The notes beneath the pieces were generated by a model. It worked only from the letters and a program-made list of their open reading frames with translations. It had not been told where the DNA came from and made no database searches. DNA of 64,000 nucleotides from Phyllobacterium phragmitis (lineage in GTDB: Bacteria; Pseudomonadota; Alphaproteobacteria; Rhizobiales; Rhizobiaceae). A program made the translations under genes and the position numbers. The DNA lies in NCBI RefSeq assembly GCF_002980495.1, contig NZ_PVBR01000002.1, forward strand, positions 186,001 to 250,000, written 5' to 3'. Position 1 is the stretch's first letter. Each line of letters opens with the position of its first letter. Shown piece by piece: positions 49,999 to 58,568 of the stretch.

Positions 49999-50469
49999 AT
50001 GCCGATCAAGGCCGATCTCGACGACATAGACTGGAAAATCCTGCGCGAGTTGCAAAACGACGGACGCATCACCAATGTCGAGCTGGCGGATCGTGTCGGC
50101 ATATCGGCGCCGCCCTGCCTGCGCCGCGTGCGCAAGCTGGAGGAAAGCGGCATCATTCGCGGCTATCGCGCCATTTTGAACGGTGCCGCGCTCGGGCAGG
50201 ATCTCGTCGCCTTCTGCTCGGTCGGGCTGCACCGGCAGGCGGATGCGGACCTCAAGGCATTTGCCGAGAAGACCAAGCACTGGCCGCTGGTGCGCCGCGC
50301 ATGGATGGTCTCGGGCGAATCGGATTTCCTGCTCCATTGCGTCGCCCGCGACATCAACACCTTCCAGACCTTCGTGATCGAGGAACTGACGGCGGCGCCC
50401 AATGTCGATTCCGTGCGCACCGCACTCACCATCCGTCCGGTCAAGGACGAAGCACTGATGCTGATCTAA
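49999..50469 (+). CDS. lrp: Lrp/AsnC-family transcriptional regulator
   Basis: A 156-residue regulator. The N-terminal helix-turn-helix is LDDIDWKILRELQNDGRITN, VELADRVGISAPPCLRRVRK. The C-terminal RAM domain (GQDLVAFCSVGLHRQ; WMVSGESDFLLHCVARDI) binds amino acids and mediates octamer assembly. In Sinorhizobium an Lrp-like gene occupies the same place between trxB and the lps genes. The stop overlaps that of the convergent GT25 gene by 4 bases. Which amino acid it senses is unknown. Confidence 0.9.
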   Translation: MPIKADLDDIDWKILRELQNDGRITNVELADRVGISAPPCLRRVRKLEESGIIRGYRAILNGAALGQDLVAFCSVGLHRQADADLKAFAEKTKHWPLVRRAWMVSGESDFLLHCVARDINTFQTFVIEELTAAPNVDSVRTALTIRPVKDEALMLI

Positions 50470-51206
50470 CCCGGCGATTTGGCCAGCGCGTTGCGAATGG
50501 CGACCGATACGCGGTAGAGCGGCCTCCTGATTTCACGGCTGACGATCTCGGCGGGCGTCTTCGACTTGTTCTGCACCACCGTGCCGCCAAGCGTGCCCGA
50601 GATTTCGCGGATGCAGATCGGACGAGCGGAAAGAACGCGGACCTCGTTGACCCAGCGCATCTGGGCCGTCGTGTCGACAGGACGGTCGAACTGCCGTGTC
50701 GTATCGAGCAAAAGCCTGGCCGCCTCGCGCCCGATCAGCTGCATCTGCATGCCCAAGCCGGGCGAACGCGGCGCAATCAGCGATATTTCGCCGGCCTCGG
50801 CCACCACAGGCCCCCTTTCGCCACGCGCGGTGCAGGGAAAACGGATCAGATCCCGCGGCCGGATCGTCTCCAGCGCCAGCCGCAGGACCGGCGCGAACCC
50901 TTGCGCGTCGGGCTGCACATCGTCTTCGACGATGAGGCCGACGTCGAGATCGCGATCGATGATCGCCTGCCATGCCCTTCGATGCGACAGGAAGCAGGCG
51001 ATTTCCGTCCGGCGCAGTGCAAAAGGATAGGCCGGACGATGGAGATTGCTGCGATAGACCGCCGCCACATCTTTCTCGGATAGTGCCGTTGCATCCACCG
51101 CATCGATGATCCGCGCCGGCGGACCGAGCTCGCCGAGCAGCTTTTCGGCCTGAGGCCTGCGTGCCTCCGCGCGCGCAAGATGAATGACGAAGGCTTCGGC
51201 TTTCAT
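50466..51206 (-). CDS. Glycosyltransferase family 25 (LPS core biosynthesis)
   Basis: A 246-residue GT25 protein. AFVIHLARAEARRPQ opens it, EIACFLSHRRAWQAIIDRDL and GLIVEDDVQPDAQGF carry the conserved LSH and EDD motifs, the latter the nucleotide-sugar site. GT25 enzymes add galactose or other sugars to lipooligosaccharide cores. Its start overlaps the stop of the upstream lpsB-like gene by 4 bases, so the two are translationally coupled, and the position matches the lps cluster beside greA in Sinorhizobium. Confidence 0.85.
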   Translation of the reverse strand: MKAEAFVIHLARAEARRPQAEKLLGELGPPARIIDAVDATALSEKDVAAVYRSNLHRPAYPFALRRTEIACFLSHRRAWQAIIDRDLDVGLIVEDDVQPDAQGFAPVLRLALETIRPRDLIRFPCTARGERGPVVAEAGEISLIAPRSPGLGMQMQLIGREAARLLLDTTRQFDRPVDTTAQMRWVNEVRVLSARPICIREISGTLGGTVVQNKSKTPAEIVSREIRRPLYRVSVAIRNALAKSPG

Positions 51207-52255
51207 GAGGCGAACACCTGCTCATAGACAGCCGTGACCGCCGCCGCTTCCTTTTCCAGCGGAAAATTTTCCCGCACATGGGCAAGCGCATTGTCGCCAT
51301 GCATCGCCGCCAAAACGGGATCGGCGAGATAGGCCCGGATCGCCCCCTGCAGGGCGGCGCCATCGCCCGCCGGCACGACCGCCCCGGTCCTGCCGGTCTC
51401 GATCATTTCGGCATAGGCTCCGGCATCGCTCGCCACCACCGCCGTGCGTGAAGCCATCGCTTCCAGCGGCGTCAGTCCGAATCCCTCGTTGCGCGACGGT
51501 GCGACATAAAGCGCAAGCCGCCGGTACCAGACCCTGATATCCGGCACCTCGCCGAGAAAGCGGATGCGGTCCTGCAGCCCCGCCTCTGCGATCCGTGCCT
51601 TCAGCCCGTCCTCGAAACTCTTGTGCTCCGCTGTGGTCCGTCCGGTGATGACAGCCGTCCAGTCCGGATAGTCCGGCAGGAGTGCGATCATCGCATCGAC
51701 GAAAAGATCCGTGCCCTTTTGATGACGCACCCGACCGAAGCAGCCGACGGCATAACGCCCCGGCAGGCCGGAGGCCAAAAATTCATCGTCTATGGTCTGT
51801 GCTGGATGAAACCGCTTCGTATCGACGCCGTGCATGATCACGGTATGCGGCACTTCGAGATAGCTGCCGGAACGCGCACTGGTGGCGATCACCGCATCCA
51901 TGCGCCGGATCAGCCATTTGGTGAAAGGCTTGTGGTTACGCTGCGCGGCGGAGGTGAAGACGAGGCGCAGCGGCATGCGCAGCACGTCGCGCATGAGAAC
52001 GCCCGCCACCATCTCATTGTTGCGCCGCGCATGCCAGATGCGGACATCGCGCGCCTTCGGCCTGCGCCACAGGCCGAGCAGCGACGGCCAGCCGATCTTG
52101 GGCAGACCGTCCGGCAGACCAGGCCCGAGCGTCGCAATCCGCAAGCCCTGCTGCCGCTGCAAAGGGATGAGCTGCACGATGGTCGAGGTCACGCCCGAAA
52201 GCTGGCGCTTGAAATTGGGCGCCACGACCTCGACCTCGTTTATCGGTTCTGACAC
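51203..52255 (-). CDS. lpsB: GT4 mannosyltransferase of LPS core (LpsB/LpcC-like)
   Basis: A 350-residue GT-B-fold glycosyltransferase. EVEVVAPNFKRQLSGVTSTI at the N-terminus is characteristic of rhizobial LpsB/LpcC, which transfers mannose to Kdo in the LPS inner core. The nucleotide-sugar site lies in YVAPSRNEGFGLTPLEAMAS, and VGCFGRVRHQKGTDLFVDAM precedes it. It begins 9 bases after greA and overlaps the GT25 gene, forming a greA-lpsB-GT25 operon. Symbol by similarity and synteny with Sinorhizobium. Confidence 0.87.
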   Translation of the reverse strand: MSEPINEVEVVAPNFKRQLSGVTSTIVQLIPLQRQQGLRIATLGPGLPDGLPKIGWPSLLGLWRRPKARDVRIWHARRNNEMVAGVLMRDVLRMPLRLVFTSAAQRNHKPFTKWLIRRMDAVIATSARSGSYLEVPHTVIMHGVDTKRFHPAQTIDDEFLASGLPGRYAVGCFGRVRHQKGTDLFVDAMIALLPDYPDWTAVITGRTTAEHKSFEDGLKARIAEAGLQDRIRFLGEVPDIRVWYRRLALYVAPSRNEGFGLTPLEAMASRTAVVASDAGAYAEMIETGRTGAVVPAGDGAALQGAIRAYLADPVLAAMHGDNALAHVRENFPLEKEAAAVTAVYEQVFAS

Positions 52256-52264
52256 GCCCGTTGC

Positions 52265-52738
52265 TTAACTGAACTTGAGACCGATGATCTCATAGGAACG
52301 GAAGCCGCCAGGAGCATTGACCTCGATCGTATCGCCCTCGGTCTTGCCGATCAGCGCGCGCGCGATCGGCGAAGAGATGGAAATGCGGCCCTGCTTCACG
52401 TCGGCTTCCTGATCGCCGACGATCTGGTATACCTTTTCCTCTTCGGTATCCTCGTCGACCATGGTCACCGTGGCGCCGAATTTGATCTTGCTGCCCGAAA
52501 GCTTCGAGATATCGATGATCTCCGCGCGCGCGACATAATCCTCGAGTTCGCCGATACGGCCCTCGTTGAGGCTCTGCGATTCCTTGGCGGCGTGATACTC
52601 CGCATTCTCGGAAAGATCGCCATGTGCGCGTGCCTCGGAAATCGCTTCGATAATGCGCGGGCGTTCCTCCTGTTGACGCCAGCGAAGCTCTTCCTTGAGC
52701 TTATCGAAGCCGCTTTGAGTCATCGGGAACTTATCCAT
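52265..52738 (-). CDS. greA: Transcription elongation factor GreA
   Basis: A 157-residue factor of exact family length. The coiled-coil N-terminal domain ([39 protein letters not shown] with the D-L-S-E-N-A-E-Y tip that reaches the polymerase active site) is followed by the FKBP-like C-terminal domain ([16 protein letters not shown]). It stimulates RNA cleavage by backtracked RNA polymerase. Start MDKFPMT at 52738 as in relatives. First gene of an operon with two LPS glycosyltransferases. Confidence 0.96.
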   Translation of the reverse strand: MDKFPMTQSGFDKLKEELRWRQQEERPRIIEAISEARAHGDLSENAEYHAAKESQSLNEGRIGELEDYVARAEIIDISKLSGSKIKFGATVTMVDEDTEEEKVYQIVGDQEADVKQGRISISSPIARALIGKTEGDTIEVNAPGGFRSYEIIGLKFS

Positions 52739-52970
52739 GCCCAGTCCTTTCCTCTGCCTATGCTGCGCCATCAAGGGGCATTGAGACACAAAAAGAAAAC
52801 GGCCCCCGGAGCAAAGCTTCGGAACCGTTCAAATTGTCATTGAACATAATATAGCACTGATCGCGGCGATTTCACGAAGAAAATTAAGCAGTCGGAGATA
52901 GTTCGGATCGTGCCGCTCACGGGGTAGTGACTTGAAGCTCGCCGCCGCGCCGCTAGATTTGGGAGCCATG

Positions 52971-54119
52971 ATGAACAGAACGACAGCCATCCTCGCCAGC
53001 CTCTTCACCATGGCGGTTGCCAGCTTGGCCCCCGCCAACGCGCAGGAAATCACCACGGAAAAGGTCAGGATCAAGGCGGAGACGGTGGCGACCGGCCTCG
53101 CCTCGCCCTGGAGCCTGGCCTTTCTTCCCGACGGCTCGCTTCTGGTGACCGAAAAGGCCGGAACCATGCGCATCGTTCGCGATGGCGAACCTTCCGACCC
53201 CATATTGGGCGTGCCGCAGGTCTGGGACCGTGGGCAGGGTGGATTGCTCGACGTCGTGCTCGCGCCGGATTTCGCCACGAGCGGCACCATCTATTTCACC
53301 TATTCGGAACCCGGCGGCAGTGGGGCCGGCACGGCAATCGCTAGCGCGCGCCTCCAACAGGATGACGAAACGGCCCGCCTCAGCAATGTGAAAACGTTGT
53401 TCTCGACGCCGAAAAAGACGTCGCGCGGCCAGCATTTCGGCTCGCGAATCGTCGTCGCCCCCGACGGCACGCTTTTCGTCACCTTCGGCGAGCGCGGCGA
53501 TAGGAAACGGGCGCAGGACTATCAGGATCCCGCCGGTTCGGTGCTGCGGATCAACGCCGACGGCTCGATCCCCGGGGACAATCCATTTGCCGATGGCCAA
53601 GAGGCGCTGCCGCAGATCTGGTCGACGGGACATCGCAACCCGCAGGGCGCCGCCTGGGATCCTCTCACCAATTCGCTTATGCTCACCGAGCACGGTGCGC
53701 GCGGCGGCGATGAGGTCAACCGCCCCGAACCGGGCAAGAACTATGGCTGGCCGGTCATCAGCTATGGCCGGCACTATTCCGGCGGCAAAATCGGTGTCGG
53801 CACAGCGGCCGAAGGCTATGAACAACCGCTCTATTACTGGGATCCGTCGATCGCGCCGTCCGGCCTCGCCATTTATGATGGAGAAATGTTCCCGGAATGG
53901 AAGGGCGATCTTCTGGCCGGCGCGTTGAAAGATCAGATGCTGGTGCGCCTCGACCGCGACGACAACGCGCGCATCACCGGCGAAGAGCGGATGCTCAAGG
54001 GCACGTTCGGCCGTATTCGCGATGTGCGCGTCGCCCCCGACGGTTCGGTTTACCTGCTTCCCGATAGCGGCGACGCATCGATCATCCGGCTGTCACGCGC
54101 TGGTGCGATGAGCGATTAG
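52971..54119 (+). CDS. Periplasmic PQQ-type sugar dehydrogenase
   Basis: A 382-residue exported protein. Residues 1-22 are a signal peptide (ILASLFTMAVASLAPANAQ). The rest is a six-bladed beta-propeller of the soluble glucose/sorbosone dehydrogenase family: TGLASPWSLAFLPDGSLLVT, QGGLLDVVLAPDF, the catalytic-type histidine in STGHRNPQGAAWDP, and LTEHGARGGDEVNRPEPGKN with calcium and PQQ ligands. It would oxidise aldoses using PQQ. ATG 52971 follows GGGAG at good spacing; ATG 52968 is possible. Confidence 0.9.
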   Translation: MNRTTAILASLFTMAVASLAPANAQEITTEKVRIKAETVATGLASPWSLAFLPDGSLLVTEKAGTMRIVRDGEPSDPILGVPQVWDRGQGGLLDVVLAPDFATSGTIYFTYSEPGGSGAGTAIASARLQQDDETARLSNVKTLFSTPKKTSRGQHFGSRIVVAPDGTLFVTFGERGDRKRAQDYQDPAGSVLRINADGSIPGDNPFADGQEALPQIWSTGHRNPQGAAWDPLTNSLMLTEHGARGGDEVNRPEPGKNYGWPVISYGRHYSGGKIGVGTAAEGYEQPLYYWDPSIAPSGLAIYDGEMFPEWKGDLLAGALKDQMLVRLDRDDNARITGEERMLKGTFGRIRDVRVAPDGSVYLLPDSGDASIIRLSRAGAMSD

Positions 54120-54296
54120 AGTGGTCCCTGTTTTGATGGAACCGCCGGATTTTGGATCATTCTGCACCGCTGGCACAGCCTTGTGCTTGTCACAGAAATC
54201 CATGCCTCAACGCCGTCGTCGCGGCTTCGGTGAAAATGAAAATGCCGTGCTGATATGATGGGAGTTACTATCTGAAAGTGAACCGCTCTAGAATCA
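54118..54296. repeat. Intergenic repeat element with matching ends
   Basis: Begins agagtggtccctgttttgat, inside the sugar-dehydrogenase stop codon, and ends gtgaaccgctctagaatc at the stop of the DUF1176 gene. Its ends are imperfect inverted repeats (agagtggtcc / ggttcgctct-like). The same two end sequences delimit the larger block at 35729-36041. It fills the whole convergent gap and has no ORF. Confidence 0.75.
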
Positions 54297-55367
54297 GGAC
54301 TTCCGCTTCGCCGGCCAGATGGCGGGCCAGTTCTCCGGACCGCCGCCATCATTGCCGTCGCAATCGTCCTTGCTGCGTGACTGCTGCAGCACGAAACTGA
54401 TCCCGTCCTCATCGCTTTCGCTCGCCTTCCACACATTGTAAACGCCGCAATCGCCAATGCCGCGCGCCCGGAAGAAGGCCGTCAAGGTTTTGGTGCCCTG
54501 GTTCCAATCGATATTCCAAGCGGTGCCGCTCGTCGTCGGGCCCGCGTCGCCCATGACAGGCAGCGCCAGCGGCGTCACCCGTCCCCCCTGCTCCTGATAA
54601 AACACATAGGGCTGGTTATAGGCGCCGCCCGCACTGCACGGCAGACCAAGCAGGGTCCTGTCGCCGATCTTGGCTGCAAAGCCGCCGACCGTGCTGAACC
54701 TGTCGGCATCGATCCCGCCACAGACCGAATCCTCGCCGGTGAAATCAGCACGGATCGGCTTGGGTATCTCGTCGAAACTATCGATTGCACTGACCTGAGG
54801 CAGCGGTGCCGGCAGCTTGTTGCCTTTCGCCTGCAAGGCGTCCACCGTCCCGACACGCCCCTGGGTCTCGTCCATGAAGATCAGCCCGCCGACAAAACCG
54901 GCAAGCGAGAATTCGGCTTTCAACGGTCCTTCCGTAGTCCGCAACTGGACTTCCGCCGCGTTTCCGGCCTTCAGCGCATCGATCAGCTTTGTCATTCCCG
55001 CCTTGTCGGCATAGCGATACTCGCCGTCTTCCCCGCGTGGTGCGAAGGACGAAACCGGGATATCCAATATCTTCCTGCCGTCCACCGAAATGCTGACCGT
55101 CGATCGCGGTGCAAGCTCCGATGGGGCAAGCACCAGCACCGGCTCCGTCCGAGGGCCGGCTTTACGTTCGATCGACAGCGTATAGAGCCCCGATACCTTG
55201 TCCTGCGAGGTGGAAAGCGTGCAAGTCTCGATGAAGCCGCAGGTAACGGAGATATCGCGCACCTTCTTATAGGCGGCGAAAGCCGGCAAAGCGGAACCCG
55301 CTATCAGAGCCGCAGCCAAAACAGCAGCCGGCGCAGTGCGCTTCATCATGATTGTCTTCCGGGCCAT
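54294..55367 (-). CDS. Exported DUF1176 protein
   Basis: A 357-residue periplasmic protein. After a signal peptide (about 1-31, AAVLAAALIAGSALPAFA) comes the DUF1176 domain: FIETCTLSTSQDKVSGLYTL, a central acidic region, and GIGDCGVYNVWKASESDEDG near the end. Conserved cysteine pairs suggest disulfides. Function is unknown. The start at 55367 has AAGGAG 7 bases before it. Its 3' end is defined by the repeat element, whose ctctaga end lies directly after the TGA. Confidence 0.87.
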   Translation of the reverse strand: MARKTIMMKRTAPAAVLAAALIAGSALPAFAAYKKVRDISVTCGFIETCTLSTSQDKVSGLYTLSIERKAGPRTEPVLVLAPSELAPRSTVSISVDGRKILDIPVSSFAPRGEDGEYRYADKAGMTKLIDALKAGNAAEVQLRTTEGPLKAEFSLAGFVGGLIFMDETQGRVGTVDALQAKGNKLPAPLPQVSAIDSFDEIPKPIRADFTGEDSVCGGIDADRFSTVGGFAAKIGDRTLLGLPCSAGGAYNQPYVFYQEQGGRVTPLALPVMGDAGPTTSGTAWNIDWNQGTKTLTAFFRARGIGDCGVYNVWKASESDEDGISFVLQQSRSKDDCDGNDGGGPENWPAIWPAKRKS

Positions 55368-55525
55368 CTGCCTCTCCTTGATCGTTTCCCGAACACATCC
55401 GGCACTTGCCGCAGCAACTTACAATGGATAAGGCTCGGTGCAAATTCGGTCCGGACAATGAAACAGGCAGCTTTCCCTCACAAGAGGGCGGCCTGAAAAA
55501 ACAGGAACCGCTCTAGGAGTTCGAA

Positions 55526-56413
55526 ATGCCGCGCACCCGCGCCAATCTGGTTCTTCTTCTTGCCGGCACGATCTGGGGGCTCGGCTTCGTCGCGCAGTCG
55601 ACGGCAATGGCCAGCATAGGACCGCTGATCTTCATCGGCATGCGTTTTGCCCTCGCAGCGCTGACGGTGCTTCCTTTTGCCATCCGTGAAGCACAGCAGG
55701 CACCCAAGGCGCTGAAATCATCCGACCATTTCGCTTTCCTGTTCATCGGCTTCCTGTTGTTCGCGGGCATCACCGCGCAGCAATTCGGCATGCTGACCAC
55801 ATCGGTCACCAATGCGGGCTTCCTGACGGGGCTTTACGTGGTGATGGTGCCGTTTGTCGGCGTCATGCTGTTTCGCAACTGGCCCCACCCGATCATCTGG
55901 CCTTGTGCGCTCGCGGCGCTTGCCGGCATATGGCTCTTATCAGGCGGAACACTCGACGCTCTGGCGCCGGGCGATTGGATGGTCATCCTCGGCGCCTTGT
56001 TCTGGGCGCTGCAGGTGCTTTTCATCACGCGCTATGCCAACCGCACCGGCAGACCGCTGACGCTCTGCCTGGTTCAGTTCACCTTCTGCGCCGTCATGGG
56101 GCTTTCGCTCGGCCTGGCGCAGGAAGGCATCGATTGGACGGCGGTGCAGACCGCGGCGCCCGAAATCCTCTTCACCGGCATCTTCTCTTCCGGAGTGGCG
56201 TTCACGCTTCAGGCCATAGGCCAGCGCTACACCACCGCGCCGCAAGCTGCGATCTTCCTGTCGTCGGAAGCGCTTTTCGCGGCTCTTTTCGGCGCAATCC
56301 TGCTCGGCGAACGCCTGCCGCCCACCGGGTTTGCCGGCTGCGCGCTGATCTTCGCCGCCATGCTCGCCGTCGAACTCATCCCGATGATGCGCGAGCGCAG
56401 CGTCAGCCAATAA
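55526..56413 (+). CDS. DMT-family (EamA) exporter
   Basis: A 295-residue membrane protein with ten helices in two EamA repeats (ANLVLLLAGTIWGLGFVAQS; MVILGALFWALQVLFITRYA), typical of drug/metabolite exporters such as RhtA/YdcZ relatives. GVAFTLQAIGQRYTTAPQAA and SEALFAALFGAILLGERLPP are the usual closing motifs. Substrate unknown. It converges with a DUF486 DMT protein only 3 bases away. Confidence 0.9.
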   Translation: MPRTRANLVLLLAGTIWGLGFVAQSTAMASIGPLIFIGMRFALAALTVLPFAIREAQQAPKALKSSDHFAFLFIGFLLFAGITAQQFGMLTTSVTNAGFLTGLYVVMVPFVGVMLFRNWPHPIIWPCALAALAGIWLLSGGTLDALAPGDWMVILGALFWALQVLFITRYANRTGRPLTLCLVQFTFCAVMGLSLGLAQEGIDWTAVQTAAPEILFTGIFSSGVAFTLQAIGQRYTTAPQAAIFLSSEALFAALFGAILLGERLPPTGFAGCALIFAAMLAVELIPMMRERSVSQ

Positions 56414-56416
56414 GGC

Positions 56417-56767
56417 TCAAGCCTTGAAGATCAGCGCCGCGCCACAGGCGATCAACGTGAAGCCTGCCAGATGCTGCCATGTCAGCGGCTCCTTGAGGTA
56501 GAGCACCGAGAACGCCACAAAAACGGTAAGCGTGATGACTTCCTGTATCGTCTTCAACTGCGACGTCGAATAGACCGCGTGCCCTATGCGGTTGGCGGGG
56601 ACCGCGAAGCAATATTCCAGCAGCGCGATGCCCCAACTGACCAGGATCACCGTGATCAGCGGCACTTTGGTGAATTTGAGATGTCCATACCAGGCGAATG
56701 TCATGAAGACATTTGAAGCGACCAACATCAGGATGGGCAGAATGGCAGGGGATAACAGCACCCGCAT
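56417..56767 (-). CDS. DMT-like DUF486 membrane protein
   Basis: A 116-residue protein with four helices and the DUF486 signature FMTFAWYGHLKFTKVPLITV and YCFAVPANRIGH. The family is regarded as half-size relatives of DMT transporters that dimerise. Function unknown. Convergent with, and touching, the EamA gene. Confidence 0.88.
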   Translation of the reverse strand: MRVLLSPAILPILMLVASNVFMTFAWYGHLKFTKVPLITVILVSWGIALLEYCFAVPANRIGHAVYSTSQLKTIQEVITLTVFVAFSVLYLKEPLTWQHLAGFTLIACGAALIFKA

Positions 56768-56799
56768 GGGACGTCCTCGGAATTAATAAAAGTAAGTCC

Positions 56800-56840
56800 A
56801 GGAAAAATGTGAAGCGGTTTTCCGTCCGGACTTGCGTAAA
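56800..56840. repeat. Dispersed repeat, tgtgaagcggttttccgtcc type
   Basis: The sequence from aatgtgaagcggttttcc through gcgtaaaaacaaac matches a very common rhizobial intergenic repeat. A diverged inverted relative is present at about 35946-35968. Upstream of the DUF486 gene. Confidence 0.6.
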
Positions 56841-57064
56841 AACAAACAAACCGCGCCATTGCGCGGCGAATGGCGGGGAAAGCAAGAGCTCAATATCACT
56901 GAGGCCCTATCTCCGCGATGATTTCACGGCGGTGCCGCTTTTCGGACACAGCCCTTAACCGCGGCGCTGACTCTTCCTTTACGCTTGCCGCCTATCGTCG
57001 CCTCATTCCCGCATCGATGTGGATCATGCGCCGACGTTGAGGCGCGAGATGGAAGTCATTGGAC

Positions 57065-57844
57065 ATGAGTACAGCGTTGTCCCTGCCGCCGTTGCGGCCT
57101 CGCCGCCTTGCCGTGCTTTTGACCGTCGGCGCGGCACTCTTTATCACTTCATGCTCACGCGAGACGGTCCGCCGCCCCGAGGCCGATGTCGGCATGTCGC
57201 TTTCGGCCCCGGCCAGCGAAGACCAGAGCTATGGCTTCCTGCCCCCGGTCGATAATCCGGTCACCGCAGGCGAGAACATCTATGCGCAATCCTCAGACGA
57301 AATGGCCTGCCGCCTGCGGCTGAAACGGCTCGGCGTGGTCTTCTCCGAACTGCCGCCCATCAATGGCGGCGGCTCCTGCCGCATCGACAATCCCATTCTG
57401 GTGTCGGGCTTTGCCGGCGGCGCCATCGGCTTCAAGCCGGCCGCCAAGCTCAATTGCGCCGTGACCGAAGCCTTCGCTCGCTGGGTCAAGGGAGACCTCG
57501 TACCCGCGACGCGCTTCCGTTATTTCTCCGGCGTCGATACCATCTACAATGCCGGCGGATATTCCTGCCGCACCATGAACCACCGGCGCGGCGCCAAGAT
57601 GTCCGAACATTCGCGCGGCAACGCCATCGACGTCACCCGGATCAAGCTCAACAATGGCAAGGCGGTGAAGGTGCACAAGCCCGGCTGGTTCTCCTTCCGC
57701 GAGCGCGGATTGCTCAATAGCGTGCGCGCCGACGCATGCGATTATTTCACCACCGTGCTTGGACCGGGCTACAATCGCGCCCACAACGATCATTTCCACT
57801 TCGATCTCATGCACCGGCGCAATGGCTATCGCGCCTGCCGATAA
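57065..57844 (+). CDS. Extensin-like lipoprotein
   Basis: A 259-residue protein. LAVLLTVGAALFITSC ends in a lipobox (ITSC), so it is probably a lipoprotein. The extensin-like domain covers about 80-259: RLKRLGVVFSELPPINGGG, YFSGVDTIYNAGGYSCRTMN, then KMSEHSRGNAIDVTRIKLNN with a His-x-x-Gly-x-Ala-x-Asp metal site, and HNDHFHFDLMHRR. The metal site resembles D,D-carboxypeptidase-like peptidases, which hints at cell-wall peptide cleavage. ATG 57065 is preferred to TTG 57059 by ribosome-site spacing. Confidence 0.88.
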   Translation: MSTALSLPPLRPRRLAVLLTVGAALFITSCSRETVRRPEADVGMSLSAPASEDQSYGFLPPVDNPVTAGENIYAQSSDEMACRLRLKRLGVVFSELPPINGGGSCRIDNPILVSGFAGGAIGFKPAAKLNCAVTEAFARWVKGDLVPATRFRYFSGVDTIYNAGGYSCRTMNHRRGAKMSEHSRGNAIDVTRIKLNNGKAVKVHKPGWFSFRERGLLNSVRADACDYFTTVLGPGYNRAHNDHFHFDLMHRRNGYRACR

Positions 57845-57880
57845 GGATTCAGGAACAGGCGCTTGGATTGAGAAGCTGAA

Positions 57881-58282
57881 TCAGACCATGAGCGGCGCTT
57901 CGGGCACCGGTGTCGGCTTGCCATCCTTGTCGAGAGCCACCATGACGAATTCGGCTTGGGTCACGAGTTCCATGGTGAGCGTCAGATATCGCTGCGCCCA
58001 CGCCTCCACCTTCAGCGTGATCGAGCTGCGTCCGACCCGGACGATGTCGGTATAGACGCAGAGCGTATCGCCGATCTTGACCGGCTTGGCGAAGGACATT
58101 TCCTTCACCGCGGCGGTCACGACGCGCCCCTGCGCCCGCTCCGCCGCACGCATCCCGCAGGAGGAATCCATCTGCGCCATCACCCAGCCGCCGAAAATGT
58201 CGCCCGCCGCATTGGCGTCACGCGGCATAGCCTGGGTGCGCAGGGTGAGCACCCCCGTGGGATTTGCCTCTTCCGTCATCAT
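57881..58282 (-). CDS. Acyl-CoA thioesterase, YciA-like
   Basis: A 133-residue hotdog-fold thioesterase. TLRTQAMPRDANAAGDIFGG with the catalytic aspartate in NAAGDIFGGW, the helix AQMDSSCGMRAAERAQGR, and FAKPVKIGDTLCVYTDIVRV are the YciA/acyl-CoA thioesterase pattern. It hydrolyses short to long acyl-CoAs in the cytosol. AAAGGA lies 7 bases before the ATG at 58282. A long upstream frame to 58702 is non-coding. Divergent from an alpha/beta-hydrolase lipoprotein gene. Confidence 0.9.
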   Translation of the reverse strand: MMTEEANPTGVLTLRTQAMPRDANAAGDIFGGWVMAQMDSSCGMRAAERAQGRVVTAAVKEMSFAKPVKIGDTLCVYTDIVRVGRSSITLKVEAWAQRYLTLTMELVTQAEFVMVALDKDGKPTPVPEAPLMV

Positions 58283-58568
58283 CAATCGTCCTTTCGCTGG
58301 ATATCGGGGAAACAGAATCGCACCCTCGACCGCCATGATGATGCAGGGAAGAACCGCTGAGAAGCGCTTTGTATGGGCCTGGGGGGATAGGCTCCGTATG
58401 CCGCAGGTGTATGCCAGAAGCAATACTGCGTGCCCTGCTCCATCCATCCGTGGATAGGTGCGATATCGGGTTGCGGCACCGCCCGATTGCTGGTTTTGTG
58501 CATGCACTCGCCCCGGGTGGGCGGCCGGAATGATACAACTTACGACCGCAAGGCAAACCCAGGGCACG

